From contig CM040443.1 in the NCBI GenBank assembly GCA_022749755.1, positions 9,397,744 to 9,461,743 on the forward strand: a stretch of 64,000 bases of DNA. The letters run 5' to 3'. Below the pieces are notes generated by a model. The model was not told the origin of the DNA, did not search any database, and saw only the letters and a program-made list of their open reading frames with translations. A program made the position numbers and the translations under genes. This document shows positions 55,375 through 64,000 of this stretch, piece by piece; within the stretch, counting starts at the first letter, position 1; the number at the start of each line of letters is the position of its first letter. The DNA comes from Azadirachta indica (lineage: Eukaryota; Streptophyta; Magnoliopsida; Sapindales; Meliaceae).

Positions 55375-58300
55375 GATTGAAATGATCAAAGCCATTGCGT
55401 ATTAGGTGCTCCGACTGCAAAGGCAACTGCAAGCAAACTCCTCTGTTTGTTTACTTAAAACGACGGGAATATCAACGCTAGACGACCTCCCGTCTGGCTT
55501 CTGTTTTGTTCATTTAATAAATATACGGAAATTGCCCGACCTATACGCTGTCGTGTACATAAATGATATCGTGATAATGTCGTGAAAAACATTGATACCG
55601 CACTCGAAAGAGGAAACCGAAGTGGTTATTTGAAATTTAGTAATCGTCTGTGATGATCTGAATTTTTCTTTGGTAAGAGAAAGAAGCAAAGAAGGCATCA
55701 TATAGTCCTGTTTATTTTCGCAAAAAGATCTGTTACCCAGTGAAGGAAAACCTAACAACAAGTTTTATCCTTTATAAATTCTCTACTAACAATTTTGAAG
55801 TCATCTTCAATATGCATTTTGAACAATTCTATCCTGTAACTACGGTGGACTCTGCCGATTACTGTGGGATTATGTCTTCAAATACTAATCAACTATCGGA
55901 TGTGGTTGGAGTACCATCCCGTCTCATTCTGCCGCTTTTGAATTGAATTTTTAATTCAATGTTGCGCAGACAAGTCTTACCCTTGATGTTGCCTTCGTGC
56001 TTATATATGATGTTCGGTTTATGTCAATTCTTCTAACTGATTTACAGGAATTTAAGGATTGAGAACATTCATGGACTCTGAATTCTGCTCTTCAATCGCC
56101 TGTAACGTTAATTGACAGCTGACAAGAGAAAATTGAGCCCATGCTAAATTCCTGGCAATCTGCACGATGAATGCTATGTTTGGAATGGGACAAACCCGAA
56201 AGTTCACATTCCTCCTCATAGGCTATGAAGGCCTTGTATAAAAGTTTTGGCAATCCGAAGCCCACAGCTGCAAATATTGAAACACTCCAGCTGAGAATTG
56301 TGGGCTTGATCCTTCAAAATAATCGGTTGTGGAGTCTTTAGGCCCTACAATAACTTCCACGACCACTAAAGGAGAGCTATTCAAGTCTTTCCATGAACTA
56401 GTGGCATCGCGAGGGCCTGCTGTCAACAAGAAACCACATTTCAATAGTGCCCTTCCCCTGCTACTGGTGCGGATCTAGATAAGCAAATCTCGCGGGCAGG
56501 AATTGGGCTTGAAGGTAGGCTGAACCAGAGTCGTTAGGGAGCCACAGGTGGCAGTGTAATTGATGCTTCAATCATCATGTTAGAGCAGGCTTGGTCATCT
56601 ACAGTTCTCATTGTGTATATCATTCATTTTGGGATGAATAAAATTTTTTGTTCTAAGGATTCCTCAGGGGATCAATGTGAGACAATATTTTAGTCTATTC
56701 TTTAAAGCATGATGCTTGGATTATGTATTAAAAGATCACCGAGTTTTCTGTCAAGATAATAAGCAATATCAAATTTGTCCTGGAGAATTATTAATCTGAG
56801 TGAGGCCTTTGTATTGCCATTATCAAATGGTTGTGAAATGCATTTGTCACGTCTGTGTGGTGACTGAAACTAAGGTGGACACTGGACACAATGAATTGTC
56901 TCAATCTTCAATAAAGTCGAACTTGATGGTGGTAAAGGATGCACTAGTGGACAATGGAAAACTTGCAAAAAACCAGTCGATCTTCTTCCCTGAAAAGTAG
57001 ACCTTCAAGCTCATGGTAGATAACAAAGACATATGAGGCTAGTTGTTTGAAAATGAGGAAACAAGAAAATTAAGTTCTCTAGCATACTGTTGCTACTAGA
57101 AGAACGAATTTCCTAAAAAGTAACTTAAAGGACTTTCTTCTATTATAGAACTTCGTCAAGTGTCAATTTTTATTAGCCCCACTGCTCAAAATTTTAAGAA
57201 GATGCGAGTGCGATATAGCTTTTAATTGGGATTGCTTTCCGATGCAGTGATTGACTGTGCTATTGTTATATGAATGCTTGATGACATCTTCCAAATCCAC
57301 TAATCTAAAGCAACTAACAGAGCCTCACTGCTGATGGTCATGCAGAAGTGGAGCAGGAAAATGGTGATATACATAGAATGTTTGAGAAATTGCGGAAAGT
57401 AATTGCAGATAATGTGCTTATGGCTCTGTTTTTATAGTTTACATGCTTGTAAATGCACAATAAAGCACATTTAGTTGCATCCACATAGGACGATAGGCAG
57501 CAATTCTGAAGTCATTTTACAAATAACTAGGAAAGCTAGCTGCAGACAATGCCTCGTAGACATTAAACAATTAAGTAGTGAAGGTTTCTGCTTGAGTTAA
57601 TTATTGAGAATTGTAGACTTCTGCTCTTATTAAAGTTTCAAGCTTCCTAAATGCCAATGGTAGCAGGAGTATTCTAGCGTCATTTATATCATCACTGCTT
57701 TTCTAGGGCTAGATACAACTGTACTAAAACAATGAGCGACATTTGTTTGAATTCACCTTGGAAATGCAACTTATGAGAGTATAATTTTATTGAACTTTGT
57801 TATGAACATGAATGCCATGGATAGGTGTAGATTCGCGGTGATCATAAACCATGTTAGGCTTCTATACATATCACTCTTTGGATGTTTAAGAAGTGGACGA
57901 CCTCACTTCTATACGTCTCAAGGTGGTCCAAACGTTTGAATGGCATGGTCCTGAAGTCTTAATGACTACATACATCTGTTGGGGCATCACTTGGAGAATT
58001 CCTGTTTACCGGTGGTCCTGTATTACTATTATGGAAAAAGCTACAGCTCTCAATTAGCATACCACTACTTCTCAAGATTTTCTTATAAGGATTATTATTT
58101 TAGTATGATCAAATTAAATAGGTTCACACATATGCCGGCATTACAGAAATAACGTGTTACAGGAAAGCCTGTAATATAGCATGTTAGTATTTTACCCTAT
58201 CAGGCTGCTTCTGAAGTGGAACAAACATGTTGATTGCACATCCTATAACTTAGCTTGTTTCTAGTGTTTTAACTATTAAGCTTTCTTCTAAACTGTGACT

Positions 58301-61300
58301 GCAATCAAGCATTGGTTGTTAAAATTCTATCATTTGAAAATTTGCCTGCTTTATTGTTTGAAATTGTCACATTATCAGGATGCTTTTGTTCTCTCGTTAT
58401 TCTCCTGTTTGTGATGGCAAACTTATCAACGAGTTAAATTGCATATAAACAAATAAATTAAGAATTACTGATGGCCTATTATAAGGAAAATAGACTGTGT
58501 TTGTTGGAATTTTGTGTCATCAAGTCTTCCGGAAGTAGCTCATGCTGTTTTGGAGTATGCTGCTCATTTCAGCCCTTGCTGGGAATAAATCTGTCTGGAG
58601 CTCTTTTCAGTGACGAGGCATATGCGTGGGTCATCTTGAGGTGCACATTAACATGATAATTTCAGAAGTGCTTAGCCCTATTCCTCAGGGTTAGCCTCTA
58701 ACCGTGTTATTCGGTTTTGGATGCAGGCCTTTTACACATTATGGATCATTTTCAGGTCAAATCTGTCAAATCATCTATGTTTTCCTTTTTTAATCAATGA
58801 TAGGTCTTCATTGTTTTAGTTCAAGCATATTGCTTGGTTGATTAGGGACTAAATTTATTCAAAAATTCAGTTGCAGGTTGCCATCTACTCATCTACGAGT
58901 AGAGCCACGGCCCTAGCACAAGGACAGGACATCGACATTTGAAGTGCCAAGGATTTATATGTATCTGCACATCATCTTCACCATTCAATATTAAATCCGA
59001 AAGCTGAGAGAACTCCTTGAATTGGGGTAATGGCTAGAATTCCGACTCTCATATTGTTCTCCTGCATCTCTCATATGTTGAAACATAATCATAACTCATA
59101 TGTCGATCCATTCGTCTTCAGTGTGTAAGTGAATAGTTACACGAAATTATTAAAAGAATTACTGTTATAGAGATCAGGGATTGCCAAACCATGTTCTACC
59201 TGAGTTTGATGAGCATACTGTATTTCTTAAAGCATACATCATTATGAAAAGATAGGCCGGTCCCTTACAGCACCACTCTCCCCCACCTTTCCCGAAAATT
59301 TTGTTGGGCTTATGTAGCTTTCCAATTTGGCTTTAGATATCTAAGTTCACGAAAGTGGGTAATTTTCTTGACGTAGCTGTTGTCTGCCAAAAGAAAGGAA
59401 AATAAAATAGATGGGTGTTAATGAATGGCAAGATAGATGACAGGAAGATACTGAGGGTAAAGCCGATGAGAAGACCTTATATATTTTTGAGCGAAAAACC
59501 TTTATTGAAACATAATTAAGAGCTGTGAGAAAAGGAATAGTATACAACAAAACATGTAGCAATATTACCAAATATCAAATTACTAGTAAGTTTTTGCACA
59601 AACCCATGTGAGAAAAGGAATAAGTAGTTGGATACGATAATATGAGGCCTACCATTTTCTTATATAAGCCAAATCATACGCCATTGTATGAGTGATAATG
59701 TGGAAATAAGTAGAGCAAATCTAGCTTAATAATAATAAGTTTTCCAGAATTGGCTGGGATTAGAGGATAATAAAGCTTATCAAAGGACAAGTTGTACGTG
59801 TTTGATGTCTAACCAACAATCATTACTTTGGTAAAGAATTTTCTGGTCTCCTTTTAGTAGAATTATTTGATTGAAGAATGGAGGTTGCCACTTGACATTT
59901 GCCATATATTTGCCAATGAGACCAAAGCATGTGATGGGAGATTGTTCATCAAACACGTGGAAGTCACATGCCAAAGAGTAAGGAATGAAGATGCTGTTGT
60001 CCCAGCTGGTTTAGTCAGTACCCACCTCCTTTTGGGATTAGCTAACAAAGGGACAGAGACCACTCAGTGCAACCAATTGGCCGCTAGTACCAAGTACGTT
60101 TCTCTCTTTCCCTCCACTGACTCATGCACAAAATTGAGAGATATTAGAGAAAGAGAGAGCCGAATGAGGGTCCCTGTTCAATTCAGTCTTATGTTACTGT
60201 CCTCAAGCTTTACAATAGCATTGCACTAGAAGCATACTAGGTTCCAGATCGTAATTAATATTTTTTATAGTTTAACGGTCTTATAAGCCATTTCCGATCT
60301 ACCACTGAAATGGGTTTTATTACGAGTGAAGTTTCAATGTCAGTATGATCATGTTTTGTGAAAAAGTTAAGTAACTGAAGCAATTAAACGTGTAAAATTG
60401 ACAGTTACCTACCACTGTATTATCGTGTTTAAAACCAGGACTCCATAATTTGCACAGTCAGGAAAGGGGAAGGTTGGGAAATTAGCACTGGAGGAAGAAT
60501 GGAAGCAGAGTGTGGGGCCTATAGTGGGGTCATGACCCGACCCACTTGAGAGATGGCCCACCAACTCAGCAGGCTAATTCGATAAGCATCTGGAATGTAC
60601 GTATTACAATGCAAATAGAAAGCAATATGGAATTCCTGTAACATACATATTGTAAACACGTACTAGCGTACCATGTTTATCACACTATGTTTCAATAGAA
60701 GTCATCATAATCAGCAAACGGAGGGCCCAAAATGACAAGGCCTAATCACTTTGATGATAGAAAAGAAAAGAATCTGATCAAACCATCATCAAAAAATGTG
60801 TATGAACATGGAAAATCTGAAATATGCAATTACTATAAAATTCCATTTTTATTTTTCATTTTTCTTATTGAGAAGAGAGAAGAGAACAAAGAGCATCTTG
60901 CCTACACTGTGGCCATTCCCCCATGTGCTATCCCTTCTGTAAAGAGATGAAAGAAGAAAAAATATTGGTAAAGTACTATTGCTATTGCTTGACATTGAAA
61001 TGACTTTGTTGGTGACATCTTAAGAGTGAAATAATAATGTGGAGTTTTAGACATACTATTGTTGGTAGTTAGGGAGAAGATGCAAGAAAACGTCACAATT
61101 ATGTTAGCCCTTTTGAAGCTTTTCTCCCAAACGGGGTTTTGAGATATATTCAGAGAGATTGTGATGGGTAGTGACTGTAGTCAATTCATGAGAAGGGAGG
61201 CTTTTCTGAGTGATTGATCAAATGTCTCTATCTTTTAATGACCCACATATCTCAGTCACGTTGTCGTCAACCACAGAGCTTTTAGATGCCTATGCCGTTT

Positions 61301-64000
61301 CTCTATGATTGCTAGTCCCTTTCAGTGGCATGTTGCTTAAAGCAAGCTAGCATCAACAAAAAGCTCACCCCCTTCTCTTCCCCACCCAATTGCTGCAATC
61401 ATAGCTTTGATCTATCTATCTTTTAAATCTATAAACAGTTAATTAGATTGATTGTTATTATAATATGATTAGCAACCTATTATTAAGTCAAGAAGCCAGT
61501 TCCTTACTTGGCACTGGGCCTTTTAGGAGTTAAGCTCTTTATTAATTGATCCATAGCTTAACCTCCTTGGAGACTCCTATATTATTGTGACACCATAGAT
61601 TCTGTATTGTTGAATGGAGATAATTGGTTTAAAGAGAATGTAATAATTAAAGAATATGATTAGGGCAAGACATATATATAAACATGCTGTCTTGATTAAT
61701 TATCCCGGCTACTTTATTTTGTGATGTTGATGGTTGATGAAATTGAGGGGACAGTAAATTGGAGGGAAAGCTAAATCTCTATTAACTAGAGTAAGCGAAT
61801 TTTCTGTTGAACATCTGAGTGCACAATAAGAATAGCTGGTCCCTCGTCAGATTCGTCCAATAGATTGAATACTCTAGTGGATGATCATATTAAATCACTT
61901 TCTATTTGACCAACATGAGAGAAATATAAACAAGCGTGTATCTTGCTCTGACCTTTGAGGCGAGAAAATTTGAGAAAAGATCAGCATATTGAATGGCCTA
62001 GATTGGATGTGCAACTTCCTTGTTTGATGGTGCTCATTTTTTAGAACAAATAATAGAGGCCTTTTTTGCCACATTGATGATATGGAAAAGTTGGGTGGGA
62101 AGGAGAAAGTCAAGGATTACTGAAGTTTTTGAAGGAAAGACTGGTTTTTACAGCTAGGAAAAGGTTAGAGAAAGGTGACCTATAAAGAAGTATCTTTCCT
62201 TTAGTCTCTCCTTTTTCTTTTGTTTCTTAGGTGGGTACACAAGCTTTTTCTAGACCTAGATTCTGCCACAATCCCTTCACGTGATTCCCTTGGAGTTTTT
62301 CTCCCTGTAGGAAAGTTGAATTCTCAGTGATTTTGATACATTTGACCGACTTCAATTCTCTCCCCAACTCAATCGCCTTAAACTTTTACCTAGTTTTAGG
62401 CATCTCCTAGCTTGCTCCACATATCCGCTACAATGTAAAACGTATTGTTAGACTTGAACATGTTTTATCTTTGTCTTGCAGCCTGCAACTCTGCACTTCG
62501 TAATTGGTGAGTGCTAGCAAGCTTGGCTAGCTATCCCATATGTACGTGAAGAAAATAGTATCCATTTGAGATCATTTTAATTAAGCTTATTAATTGCGTC
62601 AGTAAATTAACATTTTAAGGCCTCGTTGTGGATAAATACCCCAATGTAAGATTGCTTAATTAGTTAACATGCATGAACTTGATCTACGCATGCATGCGTG
62701 CAAGTAAATATAAGAATTAAGCTTAGATATCTTATATATTTTAGGAGGTCCAATGAAATACGATCAGAACCCATATTGGGAAATGGGTTTGGTTTCAATA
62801 TTCTAATATGTGTGAATGGAAGAAAACAAACTACTTAATTTGCAGGATAAGACATTTCATCACTCCAAGAAACACTGAAATTAAGATCCTTGGGCATTAT
62901 CGATACCTAATAACCAACCCTTTCTAACTAAACCAAGAAACTGAGTTGTGCTCTTGTGTTTCTGTTTTTCAAAAACCGAAAAAGCAATCTAACCCAACAT
63001 GTAATAATACCATCAAACATTCCAAAACAATATCAAATTAGACTCGATCTTTTGCCATTCTTGCTCACACACAAATCTTTGAAAATAATATTTGCAGGAA
63101 TTCTGGGGAGGAGATGAGAGATTTGCCTGCTTTTTTGAGTATGCATGCATTATTCTGTCTTCAGCATAGACAGATGAAAGACATAAATTGCATGTACACA
63201 TGTCTTTTAAAATTAATTCCTTTGGTTTTTTGTTAGATTAAACAGATTTTTAAATATAAAATGTGGATAACTGGGAAGCATGGGAAGAGCAGAGATTCCA
63301 CATCATTCATGGAAGAAAGGGATGGACCATTTCAACATCTGTTTTTCCTTGACCAGGACTCTTATTGTGCCATTCTTATTTTCTTATTTTTCCCCGTACC
63401 GCATCTCCATGTCCCTTCCACATAAAAATATTTTATTTTGATTAAAGAAGAATAAAGGGAAACAAATATAATATTATTGCTGGAGATGGACTTAAACCAC
63501 CAGCACCATCATCAAACAAAATCCAAAAATACATTTACTTGTAGCCGAAAACACACAGCTTTCGCTTACATCACCAAACAGACTCTTGTCCCCCACCTCT
63601 ATTATTTGACTATGGTTACAGGCATCATACATTCATACACACTAAAATTTTTTAAACAGCAATAACTGAACCTATTTATAACACCCAATGCCTCTGAACA
63701 CTTAAAAACAAATGGGGTTGCCTTCAAAAGAAAATTATGAAGATGGCAATGTCTGTCACAATCAAGGAATTGAAGGCGACAATCGCTGGTGGGTTAATTA
63801 TTTGGTGAATTATTAATTACAGATTGATTACAACTTAACAAGGCTAATTAGGGAGAGATTCTTAACTTAAGGTGGTCAAAGACAGAGTATAATGGTCTGT
63901 CAAAACTTTCTTGGTGTCAGGGAAGGTGAAATGAAAGCATTGAAAGCTTCTTTTAGTCATCATGGAACTTGCACAGTAGACAGACACAGAACTAATAAAA
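55375..64000. other. 8.6 kb without a recognised gene
   Basis: Only short, unsupported open frames (longest 120 codons at 59867-60229, with no family features). No retroelement coding sequence, tRNA, rRNA or microRNA that I can recognise. A frame at 56223-56444 (minus) reads like protein (SSPLVVVEVIVGPKDSTTDY) but has no ATG context or splice partners. A TATATATAAA box on the plus strand near 61670 may belong to an unrecognised transcript. Confidence 0.4.

Noticed and set aside
59867..60229. Plus-strand ORF of 120 codons
   Set aside because: Longest frame in the right-hand 8 kb, but the composition looks random. An overlapping minus-strand frame of similar quality exists and no domain is recognisable.
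1..64000. CRISPR arrays, bacterial operons, riboswitches
   Set aside because: Nothing of the kind; the DNA is plant nuclear with spliced genes and retrotransposons.

Overview
The window looks like a piece of a eudicot nuclear genome. It has AT-rich intergenic DNA, short exons with GT-AG introns, a Ty1/copia, a Ty3/gypsy and a LINE retrotransposon, and genes of a plant-specific transporter family. I cannot name the species from sequence alone.

The window is dominated by a tandem array (about 1.2-50.5 kb, all on the minus strand) of WAT1-related / nodulin MtN21-like / UMAMIT genes, which encode EamA (DMT) fold transporters. The genes share one seven-exon plan with almost invariant exon lengths: exon 2 is 63 or 66 nt, exon 3 114-117, exon 5 159 and exon 6 152. 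I used this plan as a ruler to place exons missed by simple ORF calling and to detect small indels. From left to right: G1 (1192-3467, intact, divergent subgroup), G2 (7048-10410, intact), G3 (11108-18017, broken, copia element in intron 3), psi-G3b (19061-19815, 3' half only), G4 (20119-22142, broken), G5 (23143-30957, readable but with a duplicated exon 6/7 segment, a solo LTR and a gypsy element inside), G6 (33293-35548, one 1-bp deletion), G7 (37767-39932, intact), G8 (40871-43525, intact), G9 (44856-47016, broken, two lost splice acceptors), G10 (47660-48104, exons 1-3 relic) and G11 (50347-50500, exon 1 relic). Decay increases toward the right edge of the array.

Relic last exons recur between the genes about every 4.2-4.5 kb once transposons are subtracted, so the array grew by repeated duplication of a unit made of one gene plus a dead 3' exon. 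A short block downstream of the stop codons is also shared.

Mobile DNA: a copia element (12427-17021, 257-bp LTRs, TSD GATAT), a solo LTR (23723-24116, TSD CCTTT), a gypsy element (24212-29136), a 5'-truncated LINE (about 50991-54350, with RT and RNase H) and a possible small poly(A) retroposon near 44.02 kb. All the autonomous elements carry many stops or frameshifts. From 54.4 to 64 kb I recognise no gene beyond a weak two-exon candidate at 55.1-55.4 kb.

The most interesting observation is in G5. A 480-bp tandem duplication gave it two intact copies of the 152-nt exon 6 (23520-23671 and 29325-29476). Because 152 is not a multiple of three, only mutually exclusive use keeps the reading frame, and a 4.9-kb gypsy element now separates the two.
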